From the NCBI GenBank assembly GCA_959605945.1, contig CAUHGY010000022.1:1-26502 (forward strand): a stretch of 26,502 nt of DNA, in the 5' to 3' direction. Shown here piece after piece: positions 1 to 7,515 of this stretch. A program made the translations under genes and the position numbers. The number at the start of each line of letters is the position of its first letter. The stretch's first letter is position 1. The notes beneath the pieces were generated by a model that ran no database searches, was not told the origin of the DNA, and saw only the letters and a list, made by a program, of their open reading frames with translations. This stretch comes from an uncultured Clostridia bacterium (GTDB taxonomy: Bacteria; Bacillota; Clostridia; Christensenellales; Borkfalkiaceae).

Positions 1-2
1 CC

Positions 3-377
3 GGTCCGCAGGGGCCTGCCGGAACCAACGACGCCATCTATGCCGGTGTAAACACCAATACACAGCTCACGCAGTCCGCTACGGTTCCCATCACACAATT
101 GGCGGCAACGCCAGGCACGACCATGTCGGTTTCGTCTAATGCCGTAAATATTACGGAAACGGGCACCTATATCGTTTCTTATGAAGTCACCGGCGCTACC
201 CGTCCCACCACCTTTTCCATACAGCTTTACAAAAACGGGGCGCAGGTACCTAACGAAATGCTGGCAAATTTCGGCAGCAAAACGATTCTTATCGATCTGA
301 ACGCAGGCGATACTCTTTCTCTCTATAACGGAGCGACAGACAACTTAACCGCCGATACTCGATGCCCGCGCTGTTAA
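3..377 (+). CDS. Collagen-like surface protein with BclA-type C-terminal domain (3' end only)
   Basis: The reading frame is open from the left edge, so the N-terminus lies outside the window. The visible part begins with Gly-X-Y triplets (GPQGPAGTN) and continues into a beta-rich domain (GTTMSVSSNAVNITETGTY, then FSIQLYKNGAQV and AGDTLSLYNG). This resembles the C-terminal TNF-like domain of BclA/exosporium and clostridial collagen-like proteins, which trimerise and sit on the spore or cell surface. Family members usually end with a further hydrophobic strand; here the frame ends abruptly in TRCPRC inside a terminator hairpin, so the last strand seems missing. The family call is by motif recognition; the surface or spore location is inferred from the family. 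Confidence 0.7.
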   Translation, partial: GPQGPAGTNDAIYAGVNTNTQLTQSATVPITQLAATPGTTMSVSSNAVNITETGTYIVSYEVTGATRPTTFSIQLYKNGAQVPNEMLANFGSKTILIDLNAGDTLSLYNGATDNLTADTRCPRC

Positions 378-387
378 GCGCGGGCAT
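362..387 (+). terminator. Rho-independent terminator overlapping the stop codon
   Basis: A perfect 10-bp stem, ATGCCCGCGC (362-371) and GCGCGGGCAT (378-387), has a 6-nt loop TGTTAA and is followed by AATTTTAAT. The loop contains the TAA stop of the collagen-like gene. The hairpin also sits 5 bp from the end of the convergent gene at 392, so it may serve both sides, though only the plus side has a T-rich tail. Confidence 0.7.
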
Positions 388-391
388 AATT

Positions 392-1639
392 TTAATCCAG
401 CATATATGAAAGTCTCAGCAGCGACAGTCTTCTGCGCATATACGGGTGATATTTAAGCCCCTCGTCTCTCAGTGCGTCCGAAATCCCTATTTCCGAAGTT
501 TCGGTTGCACAGCCCGCTTTTTTCATAGCGGCGTAAATACGGTCTCTCCCCGGTACCGAAGCTATGATATTTCTTATTTTTCCCCAATTTTCTTCTATAA
601 GCCGCGGATTTATGCCGTCGGTTATGGTGTCGGGCGTGTTAAGCTTTATAACTTCGTCTTTTAAAGCGCCGTAATGAACGTAAACGTCCTGCCAGTCGAT
701 TTTTTCGGGATGCGCCGAAACCCTGTCTTTTAAAAACAGTTTTTCATAGATCTCCATTATAAGCAACGTAGCCACTCCGACTTTTTTGCCGTGAAAGTCG
801 GAAACCTTTCCTTCAAGCAATTTTTTACATTCCCAAAAATGCGAAAGAATGTGCTCCGTACCGCTTGCCGGACGCGACGTCTTTGTAAAACTCATTCCGA
901 ATCCTGTCAGAAGAAGCGCCTCGAAAACCTCGCCCGCGCTTTGTTCGTCGTCAAGAGTAATTCTGTCGGCGACAGACATTATCTTATCGGCGGCTCTACG
1001 CGTCAAATCGGCAACTCTTTGGCAGTAATATTCGCCCGTTATCAGATGCGACACCTGCCAGTCTATAAGGCCGACGTATTTACCCACCATGTCGCCGAAA
1101 CCTGCGCTTTTAAGCTCGGCAGGCGCAGCGGCAAGAATCTTTGTGTCGCCTATTATAACTTCGGGTGATTTTGCCGCATAAGTGATTTTAAAATTACCGT
1201 CTGTGAGCGGAGCGTTATACGAGGCGAATCCGTCCATTGAAGGCGCCGTAGCAAAAAGACAAAGCGGTTTGCCGGCAATAGCTGCGCCCATGCGGCAAAT
1301 GTCGTGAAGAGAACCCGTTCCTACGGATATTACCCCGTCGAAATTTTTAAGCTCATCGCCTATCGCTCGCGCTTCGCTCAGGGTTGCCTCGCGCAGAGAT
1401 CCGTATATTCTTTCGGTAACTTTAAAACCGCAAAGCGCTTTTTTTATGCCGCTTGCGGCGCGCAGAGTATTTTCATCCGCCGCTAAAAGCAGCTTTTTCC
1501 CGAAGCCGTTGTTTTTTAAAATTTCGCCCGTTCTTGCGGTTATTCCGCTGCCTATCTCCACGGCTCTCACGTTGAGTTCGTGTTTCATACCGCACGGGCA
1601 GTTTTCAAACTGTTTTTTAAGAACATTTAAATCCGTCAT
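392..1639 (-). CDS. egsA: sn-Glycerol-1-phosphate dehydrogenase (EgsA/AraM family)
   Basis: Predicted to reduce dihydroxyacetone phosphate to sn-glycerol-1-phosphate with NAD(P)H, the backbone stereoisomer of archaeal lipids; in Bacillus the homologue AraM supplies G1P for heptaprenylglyceryl phosphate. The 415-residue protein has the family's N-terminal CPCGMKH motif (about 15-20), a nucleotide-binding GTGSLHD (107-113), the TAPSMDGFASYNAPL segment (131-145), and the metal ligands of the glycerol-dehydrogenase superfamily: Asp183 in GDMVGK, His263 in EHILSH and His283 in FHGKKVG. I chose the ATG at 1639 because GAAGGAGG lies 8 nt upstream; a longer frame to 1690 overlaps the preceding gene and lacks a ribosome site there. 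It is last in a four-gene minus operon, 13 bp after the MBL-fold gene. No geranylgeranyl- or heptaprenylglyceryl phosphate synthase is seen in the window, so the onward lipid step is unknown. Confidence 0.9.
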   Translation of the reverse strand: MTDLNVLKKQFENCPCGMKHELNVRAVEIGSGITARTGEILKNNGFGKKLLLAADENTLRAASGIKKALCGFKVTERIYGSLREATLSEARAIGDELKNFDGVISVGTGSLHDICRMGAAIAGKPLCLFATAPSMDGFASYNAPLTDGNFKITYAAKSPEVIIGDTKILAAAPAELKSAGFGDMVGKYVGLIDWQVSHLITGEYYCQRVADLTRRAADKIMSVADRITLDDEQSAGEVFEALLLTGFGMSFTKTSRPASGTEHILSHFWECKKLLEGKVSDFHGKKVGVATLLIMEIYEKLFLKDRVSAHPEKIDWQDVYVHYGALKDEVIKLNTPDTITDGINPRLIEENWGKIRNIIASVPGRDRIYAAMKKAGCATETSEIGISDALRDEGLKYHPYMRRRLSLLRLSYMLD

Positions 1640-1652
1640 TTTAGCGCCTCCT

Positions 1653-2657
1653 TCAATCTGCCCTGAAAACCGCCTCGGTCCCGATAGCATATTTACCGTA
1701 TTCGTTTACCGTTACGGATACGGTGCCGTGAACGTCTGTTCTGTAAATTCCGGCGTGTATGTTGGCGGCGAGAATACGTTCGAGCGCCGCAGCGGACGGC
1801 AGCGGCGACGAATTTTCGCTTCCCACCGATACAATCGCATTATGAGGCTTTACGAGCGAAAGAAACTCTTCCGTACTCGCATCAGCCCCGCCGTGTGCGG
1901 AAACTTTCAGGAAGTCCACCTCGCGAAGATTTATGTCTCTGCCGAACAATAACGAATAAAAACCGGCCTCGTAAAAATCTTTGATCTCTTCTTCCGCCTG
2001 ACCGTCGGAATCGGAAAACAAAAGAAATCTGACGCCGTTGTATTCTATGTAAATTACGGCCGATATATTGTCAATCAGCTCCGGCGACGGATTTATCGCG
2101 GCATTGAAATCGTTGTATATGCTTCCTGCAACCTCAGCGGGCGCCGGCCAAAGCACGGCCGCAAAGCAGTTCTCCCCTGAAAGGGTAAGATCGTAAGAAG
2201 AAATAAAACGTTCGGTTCCGGATTTTTCAAGCGCGTCTACGGCTTTCTCGAATTCCGGAAAAAGAGATAAATTCTCCACAAACGGCAATGCGGCTTTTTC
2301 CGGACGATATTTTTCAGCTATATATCCGGCGCTGCCTATGTGATAGACATCGGGATGCGTCAGCACAAGATAATCAACGCCGCCTGCTTCTTCGATACAT
2401 TCATCCACGTATTTTTCGGTTTTTTCATCCGGAAGCCCGCAATCGACAAGCATGTTCCTGCCGTCGGGAAAATGTATAAGCGTGCAGTCGCTTTCTCCGA
2501 CGGCGAGAAAATGAACGGAAAACTCCTTGCCGACAGATATTGTTTTTCTTTCAATCCCGCCGCAGCCTGAAAGCATGAAAAGCAAATATATTGTAACCGC
2601 CGCAACCGCCTTTACGGCCTTGCGCGAACTTTTTCTTCCGTACATCTTGTTTTTCAA
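1653..2657 (-). CDS. MBL-fold lipoprotein of ComEC-like type with degenerate metal motifs
   Basis: 334 residues. A hydrophobic N-terminal segment (about 18-31) ends in the lipobox LSGC (Cys32), so the protein is probably lipid-anchored outside the membrane. The rest follows the metallo-beta-lactamase domain found alone or at the C-terminus of ComEC: VHFLAVGESDCTLI (48-61), LVDCG (70-74), VLTHPDVYHIG (98-108), LLFSDSDG (212-219), KVSAHGG (251-257), IVSVGSENSS (275-284) and YRTDVHGTV. The usual HxDxDH metal motif reads HPDVYH (Asp to Tyr105), the usual HHG reads AHG (Ala254), and the usual His-Pro after SVG is Leu-Pro. Catalysis is therefore doubtful. The frame opens with TTG at 2657, three bases after the patatin stop; an ATG at 2644 is also possible, and neither has a clear ribosome site, so translational coupling is likely. 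Function unknown; cotranscribed with lipid-related genes. Confidence 0.75.
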   Translation of the reverse strand: MKNKMYGRKSSRKAVKAVAAVTIYLLFMLSGCGGIERKTISVGKEFSVHFLAVGESDCTLIHFPDGRNMLVDCGLPDEKTEKYVDECIEEAGGVDYLVLTHPDVYHIGSAGYIAEKYRPEKAALPFVENLSLFPEFEKAVDALEKSGTERFISSYDLTLSGENCFAAVLWPAPAEVAGSIYNDFNAAINPSPELIDNISAVIYIEYNGVRFLLFSDSDGQAEEEIKDFYEAGFYSLLFGRDINLREVDFLKVSAHGGADASTEEFLSLVKPHNAIVSVGSENSSPLPSAAALERILAANIHAGIYRTDVHGTVSVTVNEYGKYAIGTEAVFRAD

Positions 2658-2660
2658 GCT

Positions 2661-3488
2661 CTATTCACGAGTTTTGGGTTTAATGCCTTTTTTGAGATTT
2701 TCTATATCGGCTTTTATTCTCGGAAGCACCGCAACCGCCGCCTGATAGCCTATATCGTACATTTTGCTGCCCTGTGAAAACGATATGGGCTTATACTCTC
2801 TTAAATCGGGGTGAATGACTATGTCTGAGAACCGATAACCTTTTGCCCACGGCTCTTTTACTTTGCTCTGATATGTCGGAAAAATTCTGCCAAGAAGCCC
2901 CGGTTTGGCATCCGAAGTTTCATGAGTAGCAAGATCTATACCGACCACATAATCGGCCCCCATGCCGCGGACAAGATCGGCCGGCACCGAGTTCACGAAC
3001 GCCCCGTCTATATAACGCTGATCGTCAATGACGACGGGTTTGAAAAACGGCGGATAGCTCGATGACGCGCACAACGCCGTCGCTACACTGCCTGTATCGA
3101 ATACTTTTTCATCGCCCGTTTCAAGATGAGTGGCAACGGCGCGGAAAGGTTTTTTCAGCTCTTCTATATTCATGCCTCCGATATATCTGTCGATGGTGTT
3201 GAACAGCCCGGAGGTATCCATCTTGATCATGAAAAAATTCTTTATCTCGCCGAAATCGACTCTTTTTAACAGTTCGGTAATGTCGGTTGAAGAATATCCG
3301 TCGGCATAAAAAGCGCCTACTATGCTGCCAATGCTGGTACCCGCAACGCAATCGAATTCGATGCCGTTTTCTTCAAAAGCTTTCAAAGCGCCCAATTCCG
3401 CAAAACCCTTGGCTCCGCCGGATCCGAGAGCAAGCCCCAGGGTAATCTTTTTAGGTTTGCGTCTGAACAACCAATTAAAAAATCCCAT
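2661..3488 (-). CDS. Patatin-like phospholipase (RssA/YchK-type)
   Basis: 275 residues, the usual length of single-domain bacterial patatins. It shows the oxyanion-hole stretch LGSGGAKGFAELG (21-33), the nucleophile elbow GTSIG with Ser52, and the catalytic DGA with Asp161 (YIDGAFVNSVP), which form the Ser-Asp dyad. Expected activity is lipid acyl hydrolase, acting on phospholipids from the cytoplasmic side; there is no signal peptide, but a basic N-terminus (FRRKPKK). It starts 8 bp after the end of the upstream membrane-protein gene and ends 3 bp before the MBL-fold gene, so it belongs to the same transcript. Substrate is not deducible; lipid turnover is inferred from the family and from the glycerol-1-phosphate dehydrogenase in the operon. 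Confidence 0.88.
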   Translation of the reverse strand: MGFFNWLFRRKPKKITLGLALGSGGAKGFAELGALKAFEENGIEFDCVAGTSIGSIVGAFYADGYSSTDITELLKRVDFGEIKNFFMIKMDTSGLFNTIDRYIGGMNIEELKKPFRAVATHLETGDEKVFDTGSVATALCASSSYPPFFKPVVIDDQRYIDGAFVNSVPADLVRGMGADYVVGIDLATHETSDAKPGLLGRIFPTYQSKVKEPWAKGYRFSDIVIHPDLREYKPISFSQGSKMYDIGYQAAVAVLPRIKADIENLKKGIKPKTRE

Positions 3489-3496
3489 ACTCTTTT

Positions 3497-4153
3497 TTAT
3501 TTTTCCTTATCGTTTTCATTAATATCCTTATTTTTATTATTGTCTGTTTTTTTGAGAGCCACCTTTACGATCGTCACTATAAGAAGAACCACTGCCAAAG
3601 CGAACAGTCCGTAAAGAATATAATCCAAAAACGCAATCGACCAGACGGCAAGGCATATTTCTGCAAGCACAGATATGATGAGCCCCGCAACTAAATTACC
3701 GAGCATGACGGGAAGCACCGCGTCTTTGAATCTGAGGCCCAAAAAGACCGCTATCGCCGTTCCCGTCCACACCCCTGTCAGAGGAATGGGAATGGCTACA
3801 AAGATGAACACGCCCATCTGTTTTATGAATTTTCCGCCGTCGCTCTTTTCTGACGCGCCGCGTTTTTCCACGGCTTTATCTGCCTTGTCCTGAATATATT
3901 TTTCGGCTTTGAAAGCAAAAGCCGAAAACCACTTCCATTTTTTAAGCAGATTGAGAATGGGTTTAAGCAACCAGTATATAGGAAAAAACACCGCCGTCGA
4001 CCCCGCATAAGCGAGAAGAAGGGCAAGCGTAAAACTTAATCCGGCACCGCGGGCGAACACTATTCCGCCTTTCAACTCGATAAGCGGCACGAATGACATG
4101 ATAAGAGTTGCCCAGTAATCGTTGCCGATGAGATTTTTTATGAATTCTACCAT
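3497..4153 (-). CDS. Small multi-drug export family membrane protein (COG2426)
   Basis: 218 residues with about five hydrophobic segments: LIMSFVPLIELKGGIVF (17-33), LALLLAYAGSTAVFFPIYWLL (43-63), FIFVAIPIPLTGVWTG (116-131), AVLPVMLGNLVAGLIISVLA and the C-terminal segment near 175-198. The tail is charged and Lys/Asn/Asp-rich. The PLIELKGG, IPIPLTGVWTG and GLRFKDA motifs are typical of the Sm_multidrug_ex family, which is named for weak evidence and is topologically like the DedA/VTT lipid-scramblase-related proteins. It is the first gene of the four-gene minus operon, with ribosome site GGAG 5-8 nt before the ATG and a promoter at 4196-4223. Export of drugs is not supported by context; a role in membrane lipid handling is a reasonable but unproven alternative. 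Confidence 0.85.
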   Translation of the reverse strand: MVEFIKNLIGNDYWATLIMSFVPLIELKGGIVFARGAGLSFTLALLLAYAGSTAVFFPIYWLLKPILNLLKKWKWFSAFAFKAEKYIQDKADKAVEKRGASEKSDGGKFIKQMGVFIFVAIPIPLTGVWTGTAIAVFLGLRFKDAVLPVMLGNLVAGLIISVLAEICLAVWSIAFLDYILYGLFALAVVLLIVTIVKVALKKTDNNKNKDINENDKEK

Positions 4154-4169
4154 TTTTTCTCCAAAGGGC

Positions 4170-4198
4170 TTGAAATTTGATACAGCATTAAGTATAAT
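4170..4198 (+). promoter_or_regulatory. Sigma-A promoter for the ttcA-like gene
   Basis: TTGAAA at 4170-4175, a 17-nt spacer, and a perfect TATAAT at 4193-4198. Predicted start of transcription is near 4205, giving a leader of about 49 nt before the ATG at 4254. It overlaps the divergent promoter of the minus operon, so the two could interfere. Confidence 0.65.
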
Positions 4199-4223
4199 AT
4201 AATTATACTAAAAAAGCAAACAA
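4196..4223 (-). promoter_or_regulatory. Divergent promoter for the four-gene lipid-related operon
   Basis: On the minus strand, TTGTTT (4223-4218), a 16-nt spacer and TATATT (4201-4196). The region is palindromic and AT-rich, so other -10 choices exist (TATAAT at 4207-4202). Predicted start is near 4190, about 37 nt before the ATG at 4153. Confidence 0.45.
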
Positions 4224-4253
4224 ATTAAAACGTTTGTGAAAGGGGGATATTTT

Positions 4254-4997
4254 ATGACAACTCAAAAAATGCTTTCGGGGCTTAGAAAAGGCATCACTAC
4301 ATATAAGCTGATTGCCGACGGCGACAAAGTGGCCGTGGGGGTATCCGGCGGCAAGGACAGCATAACGCTTTTAAAGCTTCTTGCCGAATACAAAAAGTTT
4401 TCGCCCGAAAAGTTTGATCTGATTGCCATAACGGTCGATCTCGCTTTCGAAAAACAGGACAGAAACTACACCGAAATCAAAAAATTCTGCAAAAAACTCG
4501 GCGTGGAATATTTCGTCGAAGAAACCGAAATCGGCAAAATAGTTTTCGACATAAGAAAAGAAACAAGTCCTTGTGCACTTTGTTCGAAAATGAGAAAAGG
4601 GGCTCTTTATTCTTCCGCCGCCGCCAAAGGCTGCAACAAGGTGGCTCTCGGACATCATGCGGACGATCTTATAGAAACTATGCTGCTTTCCATGTTTTAC
4701 GAAGGCAGACTTTCCACTTTCGCTCCCAAGAGCTATCTCGACAAAACAGGCGTCACGCTTATTCGCCCCATGCTCTATCTTGACGAATGTTCCATTGCGT
4801 CTTATTCCAAAAACCTTCCCGTCGTGGCGAGCGGCTGTCCCGCTAACGATTACACAAAACGCGAATACGTCAAAAAACTTATATCGCATATAGCGGAAGA
4901 TATTCCCAACGTCAGAGAGATGATGTTTACGGCGCTTACGCACCCGGAAAGATACAACCTTTTCGATAAGTTCGAAAGTCAGACGGATCAATTCTGA
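4254..4997 (+). CDS. ttcA: TtcA-like tRNA 2-thiolation protein (PP-loop ATPase)
   Basis: 247 residues. The PP-loop GVSGGKDS (29-36) binds and adenylates with ATP. Cys107 and Cys110 in PCALC plus Cys195 in GCPANDYTKRE match the three-cysteine pattern that holds the iron-sulfur cluster in TtcA, the enzyme that converts C32 of some tRNAs to 2-thiocytidine. LGHHADDLIETML (132-144) is also family-typical. It is shorter than E. coli TtcA (about 311 residues) and may be one of the clostridial TtcA-superfamily proteins whose tRNA target is untested. I chose the ATG at 4254 because GGGGG at 4242-4246 sits 7 nt upstream; a GTG at 4236 lacks such a site. It is a single gene with its own promoter. Confidence 0.85.
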   Translation: MTTQKMLSGLRKGITTYKLIADGDKVAVGVSGGKDSITLLKLLAEYKKFSPEKFDLIAITVDLAFEKQDRNYTEIKKFCKKLGVEYFVEETEIGKIVFDIRKETSPCALCSKMRKGALYSSAAAKGCNKVALGHHADDLIETMLLSMFYEGRLSTFAPKSYLDKTGVTLIRPMLYLDECSIASYSKNLPVVASGCPANDYTKREYVKKLISHIAEDIPNVREMMFTALTHPERYNLFDKFESQTDQF

Positions 4998-5020
4998 TCG
5001 CATTTTTATTTGCGTTTTTT
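4986..5020 (+). terminator. Weak terminator after the ttcA-like gene
   Basis: GATCA/TGATC (4986-4990 / 4995-4999) overlaps the stop codon, and a short CGCA/TGCG stem (4999-5002 / 5011-5014) is followed by six T. Stems are short, so this is tentative. Confidence 0.35.
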
Positions 5021-5542
5021 AAAGCAATTACGGCGTTCTCTTAAAACATGATTCAGTAAACCGCTGCAATTATCGAGTGCGGCTTGCGAAATTATAACCG
5101 CATATCCTTTCGCTCAATTTTATGATGTTTCCGTCCTATTGATGCAAAAACGGCAAAAAGTTACGCTTTCAATCGGATACTGTTTATGCCCGACTGATAT
5201 TTCAACAATAAATCGCCATTGTTCACTCCGCGGCTGAATCTTGCGCTTTATTAAAAATCCGATAAAAAGTTTCAGTTCATTGAACTTACATACCGTCCGC
5301 CCTGCCGAATTCATCGGCAGGGCGGACGGTTATTTATAAAATTATGCTTACTTTCCCGTAACAGAAATTTTTTGTCAAAACCGAATTTTCAAAAAAATTT
5401 TTTGTATATTCCCAACACGAGTTTCTCAACACTCCCCGCAGCCTTATGTTTTTAACCCGAGCCGCTTATGCGTATACAGCGTTTTACGCTTGTGTTTTCA
5501 TATCCGGCGTTTTATTCCCTACATTTGACCTACAGAACTTTA
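5021..5542. other. Gene-free interval of about 520 bp
   Basis: I find no convincing gene. The interval contains a 13-bp odd palindrome (AGTTCATTGAACT, 5274-5286), the perfect 16-bp hairpin at 5293-5329, and T-rich sequence before the end of the Wzz-like gene at 5543. A short minus-strand frame of 64 codons (5120-5314) has no recognisable motif and runs through the hairpin, so I do not call it. Confidence 0.6.
5293..5329. terminator. Strong hairpin, probable terminator
   Basis: A perfect 16-bp GC-rich stem (CCGTCCGCCCTGCCGA at 5293-5308, its complement at 5314-5329) with loop ATTCA, followed on the plus side by TTATTTATAAAATT. It lies 214 bp beyond the end of the minus-strand wzz operon and about 300 bp beyond the ttcA-like gene; which transcript it serves is unclear, and the T-tract is interrupted. 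Confidence 0.55.
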
Positions 5543-6268
5543 TCAGCGCTTCCTTTTATTTAAATAAAGTTCGGTTTTGGGAATAACGGCAAGCACGTCT
5601 GCCCCGCTTAAATTTTCAAGCTCGGCAACTGTCTTGACTTTATTGTCCACAAGATAAATCATGACGGCGGCTACTACCCCGACCACAGCGCCGACAACAA
5701 ATCCCGCGATCATAAATATCGCCGAACGGTCGGTAACGTTTACCGAATATTCCGTCTGCGTGGGAATAAGATTTTTTATGCCTGCCGGTATTATTTTACC
5801 GTCTGTGTCTGCATCGAGCATCTCCTGAGCCGCTTGCAACAGACAGCCGAGTTTATTTTTTGCGGAAGTTTCATCCCCGTCGGAATAAGACACGGAAAGA
5901 ATCAGGCTGTTGCCGTTGCTCTCTGCGCTTGCATACTTCGAGCTTATCTCACCGCTGAACCCGAGTTCGTTGTAAACTTCCGTCGCCTTTTGCACCGTTC
6001 TCGGCATGGAAATTATCGCGCGCATTGTCGAAAGATACGTCTTTGCAAGCGTAATATCGTTTAAGGTATCGCTCGTACCCTGACCTTCGGGATCGAGATC
6101 GGTAGCGAACATAACGCCGGAACTTGCAGTATAAACAGGCTTTACTTTAACCGCCGCGTAAACCGTGCTCAGCGCAAAGAAAACTGCCGTAATTATGATC
6201 AAAAGCGGCAATTTTTCAAACATAATCTTCCAAAACGGAAACCCGCTGCGGTTTTCTGCTTCAACCAT
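5543..6268 (-). CDS. Wzz/CapA-type polysaccharide chain-length protein (short paralogue)
   Basis: 241 residues with the layout of capsular polysaccharide co-polymerases: an N-terminal membrane segment (LPLLIIITAVFFALSTVYAAV, about 20-40), the short periplasmic-type start VKPVYTASSGVMF, an extracytoplasmic alpha/beta domain, a second membrane segment (IFMIAGFVVGAVVGVVAAVMIYLV, about 184-207), and the cytoplasmic tail DNKVKTVAELENLSG with the closing LAVIPKTE. Such proteins set polymer length and, in Gram-positives, activate a tyrosine kinase (CapB/YwqD). No such kinase is encoded nearby and the protein lacks a fused kinase domain. It starts 2 bp after the upstream Wzz-like gene and is last in the kinase-wzz-wzz operon. 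The tail ends in basic KRKR. Confidence 0.82.
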   Translation of the reverse strand: MVEAENRSGFPFWKIMFEKLPLLIIITAVFFALSTVYAAVKVKPVYTASSGVMFATDLDPEGQGTSDTLNDITLAKTYLSTMRAIISMPRTVQKATEVYNELGFSGEISSKYASAESNGNSLILSVSYSDGDETSAKNKLGCLLQAAQEMLDADTDGKIIPAGIKNLIPTQTEYSVNVTDRSAIFMIAGFVVGAVVGVVAAVMIYLVDNKVKTVAELENLSGADVLAVIPKTELYLNKRKR

Positions 6269-6270
6269 TT

Positions 6271-7515
6271 TTAAAAGCCCTCCGTTTTTTCTATCGCCGC
6301 AAGCATGCTTACGCCCGTAATCTCTTCAAGTTGGTTTTTACTTTTGATCGTCCTGTCCGAAACCGACGCCAGATAAACGGAGACCGCCGACAAAATAAGA
6401 CCGATGAGCGCAAATATAATCACAATTTTTGTTTTCGACATGTCTATCGCCGGCGATGCGGTTCCCATGTCCGTAAACGAAATATCCGCGCGCGGGAAAT
6501 ATTTATAGCTGAACTCTGCTCGCTGCCCGCTTTCAGGCTCTTCTATGACGTTCGCTTCAATCGCTACCGCAAGTACGGTGAGTTTTGCTTTGACTAAGGC
6601 GTCCTGCGGGTCTGCGTCTTTATAGCTCACCGTCATACCGAAACTTTTATCATTTGACGTATAATTCACCTTTATCCCTTCCTTGACGATACTTTCAGGA
6701 TAATCGGGATACGCCGTGACAAAACCGGCTTTGGGAATGCCGCTCTCGTTGTCGCCCGACTTAAGAACGATGCCCGTACTGTCGAAACTTTGCAAAACGC
6801 CTGTTTTCACCGACCTGACGCCGTTTGTGTTTACTACGGCTTTGATACGCATTCCCACGGCATATTCAAGGTCGCCGTAATCATATTCCGATTTATAGGA
6901 CGAAACCGCCTTTGCATGGGAAAACTCGGTTTTGCTTGCCGCTTCCGAACCTTCTTCCGTCACGATTCTATCCACCGTAAAAGTTGTGCCGTCCTTTTCG
7001 AGAGTTATTGCATCCGCGGTAAATGATATAAGTTCTCCCGAATAAACGTAATCGGTTTTTTTTGCGGAACTGCCGAATTCGTTATATTCAGTGTGTTTTA
7101 CAAAAACGTATACGGGTTTTCCGATAAGCTCTCCCAATTCGGAATAAGCATATTCTTTATCTGCCGCCGCCCTGAGCTCGTCGGTGAAATCGTCTATCGA
7201 GCAGCCGTCCGCGTGTCGGTCAGCAAAAAGCGAATAGTAGTAATCGGCTCTCGAAAGCACGTTCTCTTCGTCAATAAAATCGGCAAAAGTATCGAGATAG
7301 CCGTTGGCAACGTTTATATGAGAGGTGCTGTTCTGGTCTTCAACGGCTATATCCCTTGCCGAATACACGGCGGTAACCGTTGCCGTGTAAAATGCCGTTC
7401 TCAAAAACGAGAACGCAATCCCCGCGCAGACCGCCGCCGCGAATATCGCCGCGGCAATCGGCCAGTATCGCCTTAAAGCCCCGATTGTCTTATGTAAAAA
7501 ATTTTCATTCTCCAT
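6271..7515 (-). CDS. Wzz/CapA-type polysaccharide chain-length protein (long paralogue)
   Basis: 414 residues. One membrane segment near the N-terminus (WPIAAAIFAAAVCAGIAF, about 15-32) and one near the C-terminus (IVIIFALIGLILSAVSVYLA), followed by DRTIKSKNQLEEITGVSML, the same membrane-proximal tail as in the neighbouring 241-residue protein and in CapA/YveK proteins. The extracytoplasmic part is about 340 residues, longer than typical Gram-positive CapA proteins and nearer to Gram-negative Wzz size, and contains two similar SGELISFTADAITL / GVLQSFDSTGIVL stretches that may be a duplicated small beta domain. The ATG directly follows the TAA of the sugar kinase gene and has GGAG 7 nt upstream. 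It pairs with the short paralogue, perhaps as a hetero-oligomer; no tyrosine kinase partner is visible. Confidence 0.8.
   Translation of the reverse strand: MENENFLHKTIGALRRYWPIAAAIFAAAVCAGIAFSFLRTAFYTATVTAVYSARDIAVEDQNSTSHINVANGYLDTFADFIDEENVLSRADYYYSLFADRHADGCSIDDFTDELRAAADKEYAYSELGELIGKPVYVFVKHTEYNEFGSSAKKTDYVYSGELISFTADAITLEKDGTTFTVDRIVTEEGSEAASKTEFSHAKAVSSYKSEYDYGDLEYAVGMRIKAVVNTNGVRSVKTGVLQSFDSTGIVLKSGDNESGIPKAGFVTAYPDYPESIVKEGIKVNYTSNDKSFGMTVSYKDADPQDALVKAKLTVLAVAIEANVIEEPESGQRAEFSYKYFPRADISFTDMGTASPAIDMSKTKIVIIFALIGLILSAVSVYLASVSDRTIKSKNQLEEITGVSMLAAIEKTEGF

Noticed and set aside
5120..5314. Possible 64-residue minus-strand protein
   Set aside because: It begins inside the perfect hairpin at 5293-5329, lacks a ribosome site and shows no recognisable motif.
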